Below, one piece after another: positions 18,357 to 27,041 of a stretch of DNA of 64,000 nt. Each line of letters starts with the position of its first letter. Within the stretch, counting starts at the first letter, position 1. Source of the DNA: RGIG4576 sp045656705 (lineage in GTDB: Bacteria; Bacteroidota; Bacteroidia; Bacteroidales; Muribaculaceae); the NCBI GenBank assembly GCA_045656705.1, contig JAZORR010000050.1, positions 62,001 through 126,000 of the forward strand, written 5' to 3'. Under the pieces are notes generated by a model that searched no databases, was not told the DNA's origin, and saw nothing but the letters and a program-made list of their open reading frames with translations. The translations under genes and the position numbers were made by a program.

Positions 18357-19310
18357 ATGAAATATACAAAAGACACCCTCAAAATCGTGTTCTTCGGAAC
18401 ACCCGATTTCGCAGTAGAAAGTCTTGACCGATTGGTGAGCGGAGGATATAATATTGTGGGCGTGGTAACTATGCCAGATAAGGCTGCTGGGCGTGGACAT
18501 AAAATGTTTCAATCACCAGTAAAAGAATATGCTTTAGCTCATAATCTTAAACTCATGCAACCAGCCAACCTCAAAGATCCTGCTTTCGTCGAAGAATTGC
18601 GAAGCCTTAATGCTGATTTGCAAATAGTTATTGCTTTTCGCATGATGCCCGAAGTGGTGTGGAATATGCCTCCTCTTGGTACTTTCAATCTTCATGCATC
18701 TTTATTACCAAAATATCGTGGAGCAGCTCCTATCAATTGGGCTGTGATGAATGGAGACAAAGAAACAGGCGTGACCACCTTCTTCTTAAAGCACGAAATA
18801 GACACTGGTGATATCATTCAACAAGAAAAAATTGAAATTGCTGAAACCGATAATGTTGGCGTTATTCACGACAAACTTATGACGCTTGGTGCAGGTATGG
18901 TGATTGAAACCGTTGATGCAATCATTGTGGGTACTGTAAAACCAATACCTCAAGAGGAACTTCTCACTAAAAATGAAGAGCCAACTCCTGCACCAAAAAT
19001 ATTCAAAGAAACTTGCGAAATTGATTTCACACGCCCTGCAAGAGATGTTTATAACCATATTCGCGGACTATCTCCATATCCAGCAGCATGGACTACAATT
19101 AAAGATGCTAATGGCACTGAATATGCACTCAAAATCTACGAAACAGAGCTTCCAATTGAAAATATAGTAGGGGAACCAGGTACAATAGTCACCACAAAAG
19201 ACACCCTCACCATTGCTTGTGCCGATGGTTCTATTGAAGTGAAATCGCTCCAACTTGCAGGCAAAAAGCGTATGACAACAGCTGATTTTTTACGAGGATT
19301 TAAGTTTTAA
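18357..19310 (+). CDS. fmt: Methionyl-tRNA formyltransferase
   Basis: Formylates initiator Met-tRNA; 317 residues, normal length. Formyl-transferase fold (1-205) with KIVFFGTPDFAV at the start and the signature NLHASLLPKYRGAAPINW, whose Asn, His and downstream Asp (HEIDTGDI) are the catalytic set. The C-terminal OB-fold tRNA-binding domain covers about 210-315. It closes the tsaC-sugar transferase-ClC cluster and ends at a strong terminator. No peptide deformylase gene is adjacent. Confidence 0.97.
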   Translation: MKYTKDTLKIVFFGTPDFAVESLDRLVSGGYNIVGVVTMPDKAAGRGHKMFQSPVKEYALAHNLKLMQPANLKDPAFVEELRSLNADLQIVIAFRMMPEVVWNMPPLGTFNLHASLLPKYRGAAPINWAVMNGDKETGVTTFFLKHEIDTGDIIQQEKIEIAETDNVGVIHDKLMTLGAGMVIETVDAIIVGTVKPIPQEELLTKNEEPTPAPKIFKETCEIDFTRPARDVYNHIRGLSPYPAAWTTIKDANGTEYALKIYETELPIENIVGEPGTIVTTKDTLTIACADGSIEVKSLQLAGKKRMTTADFLRGFKF

Positions 19311-19321
19311 TCAAACATACA

Positions 19322-19364
19322 AAAGCCCTAATATTTGATTATCAATATTTAGGGCTTTATTTTT
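19322..19364 (+). terminator. Terminator downstream of fmt
   Basis: Arms AAAGCCCTAA and TTAGGGCTTT with further partial pairing inside, followed by ATTTTT. Confidence 0.88.
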
Positions 19365-19690
19365 ACCTCTATTATAGATTACTCAATGACACTAAATCTA
19401 TATTTAAAAAAATATTTAGATATACTTTATCAAAATAATTTTGAGGGGAGGTACAATTATCCATTATAGAATGTAAGGCCGATTCACTTTGTATATAAAT
19501 AATAGATTACCACATATAACCACATCAATTTTAAAAAAGTAGGATATTTCAAAAACCTGCACATATTACTTAACATAATATTAATTATAGTACATTCTTT
19601 ATTATATATAGAATATACTATTTAACATAAAAACGAAATGATTTTTCAGATAATTCTTAGTTCTAAAAGAAATCTATTTGCAACTTAAAT

Positions 19691-19722
19691 TTTGATTAAT
19701 ATCATGGTATTTCTTAACTTTG
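19691..19722 (+). promoter_or_regulatory. Promoter of the THUMP-like methyltransferase gene
   Basis: TTTG (19691-19694), 20 bp, TAACTTTG (19715-19722): complete Bacteroidota -33/-7 promoter, 21 bp before the ATG. Confidence 0.8.
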
Positions 19723-19743
19723 CAAAAATAAGTTTTAAATAAT

Positions 19744-20958
19744 ATGACTACTGAGGAATTAGAAACTCTTGATAATAACCAACAATTTCATGAATTCATT
19801 CAACAAAACATAAATGCAGATGTGAATAAACTGCGTTTAAAAAAGTGGAATGATTTTTCTTTTGACACAAAATTTGCAATTCTACAAATTGAATGCAAAA
19901 ATCGTATCAAAAAGAAATTACCTTCTATTTTTAGAATACAAGATTTCTATTTCCCAAATCTATTATCAACCGAGCAATGTACTGCTGAACGAATTGCACA
20001 ATTCCATTCAACACTATTAAACGAAAATGATTCCGTTTTAGATATGACAGCTGGGCTTTGCATTGATGCCTTTCACATTTCGCAAAAAGTAAAAGAAGTA
20101 ACTGCTTTTGAGATGAATAAAGAAATAGCATCAATTTCGGCATTTAATATGGCTAAGCACACAAAAAACGTGACAGTAATTAACAGTGATTCTGTTGAGT
20201 ATGTGACTAATTGTAAAAAAGCATATGATGCGATATTTATCGACCCTGCTCGTCGAGGAGCCAATAATAAGCGTCTTTTCGGTATGCAGGATTGCACCCC
20301 CGATATAGTAGCCATATTACCCATAATAACAAATATTACAAACACATTATTTATTAAGGCCTCTCCAATGATTGATATACAACAATCCATATCCGACCTT
20401 AATAATATGGTAAGTGATGTTTGGGCTATTAGCATTAATAACGAATGTAAAGAATTGTTATTTAAAGTTTCGCTAAACAACACATATTCCGACAATTATA
20501 ACATTCACACCATTAATTTCACCAATTCAGGCACTCAAGTATTCTCCATAAACACTTGCGAAAGCACCATTCCTTTAAATGACTACTCTATAGGTAATTG
20601 TAAATATCTGTATGAGCCAAATAGTAGCATTATGAAAGCACAACTATTTGCTCATGTTTCCAATAAATTTAACCTTCCATATATTCAAAAAAATTCCCAC
20701 CTATATGTAAGTGAGAATTTTATAGATTACTTTCCTGGTCGCTGTTTCTCTATTCTTGAGGTAATTCCGTTCAACAATAAGGAGATCAAAGCACTTGCTG
20801 GAAAATATAAACAAATAAATGTGAGCGTGCGTAATTTCAAATTTTCAGCAGAGGAATTAAAGAAAAAACTCAAGGTGTGTGATGGAGGCGAGTTTTTCCT
20901 ATTTGGCACCACCCTATTCAATGGCGATGCCGTTATGATTCTTTGCAAAAAGGTATAA
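19744..20958 (+). CDS. SAM-dependent methyltransferase with THUMP-like C-terminus (PG_1098 family)
   Basis: 404 residues. A helical/ferredoxin-like N-terminal part (1-95), a class I methyltransferase core (about 96-240; LDMTAGLCIDAFHISQK is motif I, and IFIDPARRG is motif IV) and a C-terminal region resembling the THUMP-like domain found in Bacteroidota homologues. DPARRG resembles the DPPR/DPPY motifs of RNA methyltransferases, so an RNA substrate is likely but unproven. Converges with smpB across only 7 bp and with no recognisable terminator between them. Confidence 0.85.
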   Translation: MTTEELETLDNNQQFHEFIQQNINADVNKLRLKKWNDFSFDTKFAILQIECKNRIKKKLPSIFRIQDFYFPNLLSTEQCTAERIAQFHSTLLNENDSVLDMTAGLCIDAFHISQKVKEVTAFEMNKEIASISAFNMAKHTKNVTVINSDSVEYVTNCKKAYDAIFIDPARRGANNKRLFGMQDCTPDIVAILPIITNITNTLFIKASPMIDIQQSISDLNNMVSDVWAISINNECKELLFKVSLNNTYSDNYNIHTINFTNSGTQVFSINTCESTIPLNDYSIGNCKYLYEPNSSIMKAQLFAHVSNKFNLPYIQKNSHLYVSENFIDYFPGRCFSILEVIPFNNKEIKALAGKYKQINVSVRNFKFSAEELKKKLKVCDGGEFFLFGTTLFNGDAVMILCKKV

Positions 20959-20965
20959 GAATACC

Positions 20966-21442
20966 CTATCGCTTCATAATGCGATCAAGCATTCGCTTAT
21001 CCTCACGCTCTTTGATAGAATGACGCTTGTCGTATACTTTTTTACCCTTACCTATAGCTATCACAAGCTTTGCATATCCACGCTCGTTGATAAACAATCT
21101 CAATGGCACTATTGAAAAACCAGCGGTGTCATTACTTTTACTTAATTTATCTATTTCTCTCTTATTCAGAAGGAGTTTGCGGTCTCGTCGAGCCTCGTGA
21201 TTATTATAACTTCCATAGAAATACTCAGCAATGTGCATATTCTTCACCCACACTTCACCATTGATAATGATACAATATGTATCAGTCAACCCCGCCTTTC
21301 CTTGACGAATCGACTTTATTTCCGTTCCAGTAAGCACTAACCCAGCAGTAAAGGTCTCGATTATTTCATAATCAAAGGTGGCTCTTCTATTTTTTATATT
21401 TATCTGATTGTTTTTTATATTATTCTTTGCCATAATACTCAT
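20966..21442 (-). CDS. smpB: SsrA-binding protein
   Basis: Brings tmRNA to stalled ribosomes. 158 residues with the SmpB core: NRRATFDYEIIETFTAGLVL, GTEIKSIRQGKAGL, and the basic C-terminal tail KGKKVYDKRHSIKEREDKR that enters the mRNA channel. The start at 21442 overlaps the stop of the upstream membrane-protein gene by 4 bp (ATGA), which supports this start over the ATG three codons later. The ssrA gene itself is not in the window. Confidence 0.97.
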   Translation of the reverse strand: MSIMAKNNIKNNQINIKNRRATFDYEIIETFTAGLVLTGTEIKSIRQGKAGLTDTYCIIINGEVWVKNMHIAEYFYGSYNNHEARRDRKLLLNKREIDKLSKSNDTAGFSIVPLRLFINERGYAKLVIAIGKGKKVYDKRHSIKEREDKRMLDRIMKR

Positions 21443-22014
21443 ACATTTGGTAACATTAATTCAAATACAAATTTTATGCCAATCGGTATTGCTAACAATA
21501 ATATCGACGATAAAGCAATAAATTTATTTCTTGAATCTTCATCCACACTCAAGTATGTCATACCTGACACCACGACATATATTATAAATAGTGGACAAAA
21601 ATCAAACAACGGAAAATCTGGTGTCAAATTCTTGAATATATTAATCACTATCAAAACAGCCAAATTGAATGCTACAAAATTACCAATTTTATTTACATCA
21701 TCATCTGACTTTGTTTCTTTAGGGTAAATCCCTGCCACAATATGCGACACCACAAAAAAACTTATAAAATACTTTACAAATTCTATCAAAGACATCATCA
21801 CCATCTCACTCAAATTCTTATCAGAGTATCCATACCCACTTATATATGGAACAAAAACCGATGCCGATAACATTGCAAGACACGGATAATACAAATTTGA
21901 AAGTATTATATTATTCGGTATAGAGAATTTTCCCATTTTCTTCCACCCCTTCTTAGGTGAAACTATCAATATCATTAAAAATCTAAATAATTTCCAAAAT
22001 CCCATTTTACCCAT
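21439..22014 (-). CDS. Yip1-like integral membrane protein
   Basis: 191 residues with five predicted membrane helices (about 42-60, 72-95, 110-128, 133-155, 165-187) after a basic amphipathic N-terminus (FRFLMILIVSPKKGWKKMG). The opening and overall layout fit the Yip1 family as annotated in Bacteroidota, but no catalytic motif is present and the assignment is moderate. Its stop codon overlaps the smpB start by 4 bp, so the two are translationally coupled. A minus-strand -7 box (22030-22037) precedes it. Confidence 0.7.
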   Translation of the reverse strand: MGKMGFWKLFRFLMILIVSPKKGWKKMGKFSIPNNIILSNLYYPCLAMLSASVFVPYISGYGYSDKNLSEMVMMSLIEFVKYFISFFVVSHIVAGIYPKETKSDDDVNKIGNFVAFNLAVLIVINIFKNLTPDFPLFDFCPLFIIYVVVSGMTYLSVDEDSRNKFIALSSILLLAIPIGIKFVFELMLPNV

Positions 22015-22029
22015 TTTTTAAGTGAAATA

Positions 22030-22037
22030 CAAAGTTA
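22030..22037 (-). promoter_or_regulatory. -7 box of the Yip1-like/smpB operon
   Basis: TAACTTTG on the minus strand, 16 bp before the ATG at 22014. Confidence 0.55.
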
Positions 22038-22141
22038 ATAAAAACACTACAATTTTCTATTTTTTTATTGTGAATATTTAGTGAATTACATTATTTCTAC
22101 TTGACTTTATATTAAAAGTCATCTTTAACCACCTAAACATA

Positions 22142-22172
22142 TTGCTATATACGCAAAAAATCACTAAATTTG
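22142..22172 (+). promoter_or_regulatory. Promoter of the cdsA-purM-mltF-like operon
   Basis: TTG (22142-22144), 20 bp, TAAATTTG (22165-22172), about 86 bp before the GTG start of cdsA. Confidence 0.75.
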
Positions 22173-22257
22173 TAATTTAAATACAAGGAAATTCCTTACT
22201 TTCAAAACTTTTAATTAAATCTGTGGAATATTTGATTCCCGTAACAACTTACATATT

Positions 22258-23097
22258 GTGAAAAAAGTAATTATTCGTGCTATAACAGGTGCTGTATATG
22301 TATCTTTGATTGTGATTTCATTAGTAATTAAATCACAAGTATTATTCCTTCTATTATTGGCTGCTTTCGTGGTATTAGGTATATGGGAATTTCTCACACT
22401 TACATCCACTAAGTACCCAACAACTCTATTCAATAAAATCCTAAATGTATTTGGAGGATTATCATTACTTTATTCAGCTAACTATATGGCAGTAAATCCT
22501 GATTCTAAAATCGGACTTGCTATTATTGTGCCTTATATTATTTATTTGATAGCTTCTTTTATCTACCAATTATATAACAAAACAGAACACATCTTAGAGC
22601 AATGGGCATTTTCGGTAATGAGCCAAATATTTGTGGCTCTACCTATTTCACTTCTGCCAATTTTGGTGAATAATTATGGTGCACATATGCTTCTTGCCTT
22701 GTTTATTTTTATTTGGTTAAACGATACTGGAGCCTTTTGTGTGGGTTCTCTCATCGGTAAAAGAAGACTTTTCGAACGCATTTCTCCTAAGAAATCATGG
22801 GAAGGATTTTGGGGTGGACTTGTATTATGTGTCATCTCTGCAGTCCTTTTCTCAAATTATGCTAATGATTTCTTCGGTGGACCTAATATATGGGGTTGGA
22901 TTGCATTAGGCATTCTAACATCGATATTTTCCACTTACGGAGACCTTTGTGAATCTCTATTAAAACGAGCATTAGGCGTAAAAGATTCAGGTAATATCCT
23001 ACCTGGACATGGAGGTATACTTGATCGTATTGATAGCCTCTTGATGGTATCCCCTATCGCATTCGCTTTTTTAGCAATCTACCATTATTTCCTATAA
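22258..23097 (+). CDS. cdsA: Phosphatidate cytidylyltransferase (CDP-diacylglycerol synthase)
   Basis: Integral membrane enzyme making CDP-diacylglycerol for phospholipid synthesis; 279 residues from a GTG start. About eight hydrophobic segments. The family signature is at the C-terminus: RISPKKSWEGFWGG and GDLCESLLKRALGVKDSG...LPGHGGILDRIDSLL, containing the catalytic acidic residues. Leads an operon with purM (29-bp gap) and a lytic transglycosylase gene. Confidence 0.96.
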   Translation: MKKVIIRAITGAVYVSLIVISLVIKSQVLFLLLLAAFVVLGIWEFLTLTSTKYPTTLFNKILNVFGGLSLLYSANYMAVNPDSKIGLAIIVPYIIYLIASFIYQLYNKTEHILEQWAFSVMSQIFVALPISLLPILVNNYGAHMLLALFIFIWLNDTGAFCVGSLIGKRRLFERISPKKSWEGFWGGLVLCVISAVLFSNYANDFFGGPNIWGWIALGILTSIFSTYGDLCESLLKRALGVKDSGNILPGHGGILDRIDSLLMVSPIAFAFLAIYHYFL

Positions 23098-23126
23098 TAA
23101 TTTTAATTTGATTAATTTATATATCT

Positions 23127-24293
23127 ATGAGCAATCAACGCTATGACCTTAGAGGCGTTTCTGCATCAAAAGAAGATGTGCATAACGCTATCAAAAATGT
23201 AGATAAAGGATTATATCCTAAAGCATTTTGTAAGATTATTCCAGACATTTTGGGTGGCGACCCTGAATATTGCAATATAATGCATGCCGATGGAGCTGGC
23301 ACCAAATCATCTCTTGCCTACCTATATTGGAAGGAAACTGGTGATATGAGTGTATGGAAAGGGATCGCACAAGATGCTTTGATTATGAATATCGACGATC
23401 TACTTTGTGTAGGTGCCACCGATAATATTCTTCTATCCTCAACTATCGGACGCAACAAACTACTCATTCCAGGTGAAGTGATTTCAGCTATAATCAATGG
23501 TACAGAAAAATTATTGCAAGAGCTTCGAGAAGTAGGCGTTAACATCGTATCTACTGGTGGCGAAACTGCCGATGTAGGTGATTTGGTGCGCACAATCATA
23601 GTTGATAGCACAGTTACTTGCCGTATGAAGCGAAGCGATGTAATCAATAATGCTAATATCAAAGGTGGTGATGTAATTGTAGGATTAGCTTCATTTGGTC
23701 AAGCTACTTACGAAAAAGAATATAATGGTGGTATGGGTAGTAATGGTCTCACATCTGCTCGCCACGATGTATTTGCCAAATATTTAGCTGAAAAATATCC
23801 AGAAAGTTTCGACAAAAACGTTCCCGACGAACTTATTTATTCAGGAAATGTGAGTCTCACCGACAAGGTGGAAGGTGTGGATATAGATGCAGGTAAGTTG
23901 GTACTTTCCCCTACTCGCACTTACGCTCCAGTTATCAAGAAACTTCTTGATGTAATGCGCAACAAAGTTCATGGAATGGTACACTGCTCTGGTGGTGCAC
24001 AAACAAAGATTCTTCATTTCGTAGAAAACAAACACATAATAAAAGATAACCTATTCCCTACTCCACCTCTTTTCAAACTTATCCAAGAACAATCAGGAAC
24101 AGATTGGAAAGAAATGTACAAAGTGTTCAATATGGGCCATCGTATGGAAATTTATCTTGATGCTGATGATGCCGATAAAGTAATTGAAATTGCAAAGTCA
24201 TTTGGCATTGAAGCTCAAATTGTAGGTCGCGTAGAAGATGCTACTGAGAACAAACTTACAATTCAATCTGAATACGGTACATTCATTTATTAA
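23127..24293 (+). CDS. purM: Phosphoribosylformylglycinamidine cyclo-ligase (AIR synthase)
   Basis: Fifth step of purine synthesis (FGAM to AIR, ATP-dependent). 388 residues, somewhat longer than the E. coli enzyme (345). AIRS-type fold with MHADGAGTKSSLAYL near the ATP/metal site, NIDDLLCVGATDN, and STGGETADVGDLV; the C-terminal half carries KVFNMGHRMEIYL, typical of PurM. Fourteen bp upstream of the next gene. No other pur genes nearby. Confidence 0.95.
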   Translation: MSNQRYDLRGVSASKEDVHNAIKNVDKGLYPKAFCKIIPDILGGDPEYCNIMHADGAGTKSSLAYLYWKETGDMSVWKGIAQDALIMNIDDLLCVGATDNILLSSTIGRNKLLIPGEVISAIINGTEKLLQELREVGVNIVSTGGETADVGDLVRTIIVDSTVTCRMKRSDVINNANIKGGDVIVGLASFGQATYEKEYNGGMGSNGLTSARHDVFAKYLAEKYPESFDKNVPDELIYSGNVSLTDKVEGVDIDAGKLVLSPTRTYAPVIKKLLDVMRNKVHGMVHCSGGAQTKILHFVENKHIIKDNLFPTPPLFKLIQEQSGTDWKEMYKVFNMGHRMEIYLDADDADKVIEIAKSFGIEAQIVGRVEDATENKLTIQSEYGTFIY

Positions 24294-24307
24294 GACTTAA
24301 TACCACA

Positions 24308-25681
24308 ATGAGTAATTACTCATTTCATTCTATACTAATTTCATTATTGCTTGGTTTAGGAACATCGTGTCACAAATCAAGTAATAATGAGATTTCTTCT
24401 AATTTACCAGATACATTAAGAGTAGGAACTCTTTATAGTCCTACATCATTTTTTATATTTCGTGGCGACACTCTTGGTTATGAATATGAGCAAATTAAGA
24501 ATTTTGCAATCGACAAAAACATTCATATAGAATTCCACATATCCAAAAATATGACCGAGATGATTAATAAGCTTGACTCCGGTCACATTGATGTTATCGC
24601 TTACGAAATACCTATCATCAACGAATACAAAGATATAATCTTAAATTGTGGTACCGAAAACATCACAAATCAGGTATTAGTACAACCTAAATCCCGAAAC
24701 ACGATTACTGATGTTACACAACTCATCGGCAAAGATATATATGTGGAAAAAGGTTCAAAGTACGAAATCCGTCTACAAAATCTTGATAACGAAATAGGTG
24801 GAGGCATCAACATTCATAGTATCAAAGAAGATTCTATTATCACCGAGGACTTGATACGAATGGTTGCCAATAATCAAATACCTTTCACTATAGTAGATAG
24901 TGATATTGCTAAATTAAACAAAACTTATTTTAGAAATATTGATATCAGCCTACCTATAAGCTTCGAACAACGAGCATCGTGGGCAGTAAACAAGTCAAAC
25001 ACAGCTTTGGCCGATAGCATAAATCAATGGTCGCTTATTTCAAACAACAAAACCAAATCAAAACAAATTCTCAAAAGGTATTTTGAATTAAGCAAAGCTG
25101 GTGACATAGACATTACTCTACCCAAACTCACTTTCGTAAATGGTATCATATCTCCCTACGATGACATTTTCAAGAAATACGCAAAAGAGATTGAATGGGA
25201 CTGGAAACTACTTGCAGCACAAGCCTGGAGCGAATCTCATTTCGATACCACAGCTATATCTTGGGCTGGTGCAAGAGGTCTTATGCAACTTATGCCAGGA
25301 ACCGCAAGAGCCTATGGGGTTAATATTGAAAACATAGAAAATCCCGAACAAAACATAAAGGCTGCAGTGGCCAATCTCAAAGACTTGAACAAATTATTCG
25401 CAAAAAGAATATCAGATCCCAAAGAACGTGTAAAGTTCATCATTGCTGCATATAATTCAGGAGCAGGTCACGTGCTCGATGCTATTGCCTTAGCCGAAAA
25501 ATATGGGAAAAATCCTCAAATATGGGACAATAATGTATGCGTAACTTTACAATGGAAAGCAAACCCCGAATACTTCAACGATGAAGTTTGCAGAAATGGA
25601 TATTTCAGAGGTAGTCAAACTATCACTTATGTGAAGAAAGTAGAAGAATGCTATAAATACTTTTCTTCTAAAGTGAAGTAA
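24308..25681 (+). CDS. MltF-like membrane-bound lytic transglycosylase, lipoprotein
   Basis: 457 residues. Signal peptide with lipobox GTSC (Cys21). Residues about 38-265 form a periplasmic solute-binding (SBP_bac_3) domain (TLRVGTLYSPTSFFIFRG, ...GYEYEQIKNFA), and about 280-450 a lysozyme-like SLT domain with catalytic Glu309 in AWSESHFD and the GARGLMQLMPGTA motif. This two-domain order is that of E. coli MltF. It cleaves murein glycan strands; the SBP part is thought to regulate activity by binding muropeptides. Last gene of the cdsA operon. Confidence 0.93.
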   Translation: MSNYSFHSILISLLLGLGTSCHKSSNNEISSNLPDTLRVGTLYSPTSFFIFRGDTLGYEYEQIKNFAIDKNIHIEFHISKNMTEMINKLDSGHIDVIAYEIPIINEYKDIILNCGTENITNQVLVQPKSRNTITDVTQLIGKDIYVEKGSKYEIRLQNLDNEIGGGINIHSIKEDSIITEDLIRMVANNQIPFTIVDSDIAKLNKTYFRNIDISLPISFEQRASWAVNKSNTALADSINQWSLISNNKTKSKQILKRYFELSKAGDIDITLPKLTFVNGIISPYDDIFKKYAKEIEWDWKLLAAQAWSESHFDTTAISWAGARGLMQLMPGTARAYGVNIENIENPEQNIKAAVANLKDLNKLFAKRISDPKERVKFIIAAYNSGAGHVLDAIALAEKYGKNPQIWDNNVCVTLQWKANPEYFNDEVCRNGYFRGSQTITYVKKVEECYKYFSSKVK

Positions 25682-25718
25682 TAGGCTAATAAATACAATC
25701 GTATATAAATTTAGTACA

Positions 25719-25757
25719 AGAAAAAGCACCGAGACTTTTAATCTCAGTGCTTTTTCT
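25719..25757. terminator. Bidirectional terminator between the MltF-like gene and the TPR gene
   Basis: Arms AAAAAGCAC and GTGCTTTTT with inner GAGA/TCTC (one C-A mismatch); A run on the left and T run on the right serve both converging genes. Confidence 0.88.
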
Positions 25758-25779
25758 TATCTAAATATCAATTTATTGA

Positions 25780-27015
25780 TTATTGATTTTCGATAGCGTT
25801 AAGTTTTGCTTCGTCACCCAATTGGTAGTAAATAGAACGAAGAGCGTTCTTTGCATCAAGATTATCCTTATCTAATTCAAATGCCTTTTCAAGGAAAGGA
25901 AGAGCTTGTTGATACAATGGATCTGTCAACTTAGCCAATTCTTCACCAGCCAAATCTGTTCTTTCATCACGAACCTTTACAGCCTTGTTGTAGTAGTAAC
26001 GACCAAGGTCGAAATGAGCCTTAGATGAAGTTGGATCCAATTGTACAGCCTTTTCAAAATATGGGAACGCTTCTTCAATTGAAGATTGATTTTCCACCAA
26101 GTTTCCCTTTAGATTTACCAATTCTGCACTTGTTGGGTCATTTGCGATTGCTTCATCAAGAATCTTATTTGCAGCTTCATAGTTTTGAGCATTCAAATAA
26201 GCATTAATAAGGATACGCACATATTGACCATCTTGCTTGCCATAGATTGGCATAGCTTCTTCAGCAATAGCAACGATAGCTGCTTCATTCTTAGTTTCAG
26301 CTGCACAGTTCAAAGCATAGTCAAATGCTTCTTTCTTAGTGTAACCAAGTTTGCGTGCTTGAGCAAAAGTACCTACTGCATCAGCAGGATTACCTGATTG
26401 CCACATTGCAATACCTTGGAAGAATCTCAATTCGCCTGCGATAGTATCAGCAATAGCTGGAACCTTACCTACCAAATATGCTTCCTTTGGCATAGTGATA
26501 GCCAATTCATAAGCACGAATTGCATTCTTATATTCTTTACCATTGTGAAGTTCACTCATCAACACATTGATTGGAGTATAATTTTCGGCCATCATACCCA
26601 CAGCTTTACCAGAATAAGCAGTCTTCATCTTTGGCTTACCAGTCTTCTTATCCAATTTAGGAGCACCAGTCTTCTTATCCAATTCAGGAACTGTATCCAA
26701 CGAAATAGTCTTCTTCAAATAATCAATACCATTCAAAAGAGCATCACCCATTATAGCCACATCCACTTTCTTACCAATCATTTTTTGTGTATACAAATCG
26801 TCGAAACACTTTAGTTCAACCTTTGCAGCTACAAACCACGTGTAAGCAGCATCTTTTGTTGCAGCATCAGTGAAAGCAGGCGCCAATTTTGCTCTCAAAG
26901 CTTCTGTCTTTACAGCACCAATTTCCTTTTCTACTTCTTTTACAAGCTTTTCTTGTGCATTTACACTCATCAAACACAAAGATGAGCATGCCAAAGTCAT
27001 TAATAATTTCTTCAT
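25780..27015 (-). CDS. Secreted/periplasmic tetratricopeptide repeat protein
   Basis: 411 residues with a clear signal peptide (MKKLLMTLACSSLCLMSVNAQ). At least seven helical repeats follow; the clearest TPRs lie at about 275-400 (YEAANKILDEAIANDPTSAELVNLKG; AFPYFEKAVQLDPTSSKAHFDLGRYYY). An insertion around residues 105-125 repeats KLDKKTG twice. Co-transcribed after gyrA (26-bp gap). TPRs imply a scaffold role in the periplasm; partners unknown. Confidence 0.85.
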   Translation of the reverse strand: MKKLLMTLACSSLCLMSVNAQEKLVKEVEKEIGAVKTEALRAKLAPAFTDAATKDAAYTWFVAAKVELKCFDDLYTQKMIGKKVDVAIMGDALLNGIDYLKKTISLDTVPELDKKTGAPKLDKKTGKPKMKTAYSGKAVGMMAENYTPINVLMSELHNGKEYKNAIRAYELAITMPKEAYLVGKVPAIADTIAGELRFFQGIAMWQSGNPADAVGTFAQARKLGYTKKEAFDYALNCAAETKNEAAIVAIAEEAMPIYGKQDGQYVRILINAYLNAQNYEAANKILDEAIANDPTSAELVNLKGNLVENQSSIEEAFPYFEKAVQLDPTSSKAHFDLGRYYYNKAVKVRDERTDLAGEELAKLTDPLYQQALPFLEKAFELDKDNLDAKNALRSIYYQLGDEAKLNAIENQ

Positions 27016-27041
27016 AAATAAACTTTTTTAAATTATTAGAT

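Larger units (their letters stand above)
19311..19743. other. 433-bp AT-rich intergenic region after fmt
   Basis: Holds the fmt terminator at its left end and the promoter of the methyltransferase gene (19691-19722) at its right end. Between about 19370 and 19680 I see only AT-rich sequence with no open frame, no tRNA and no convincing long stem. Confidence 0.7.
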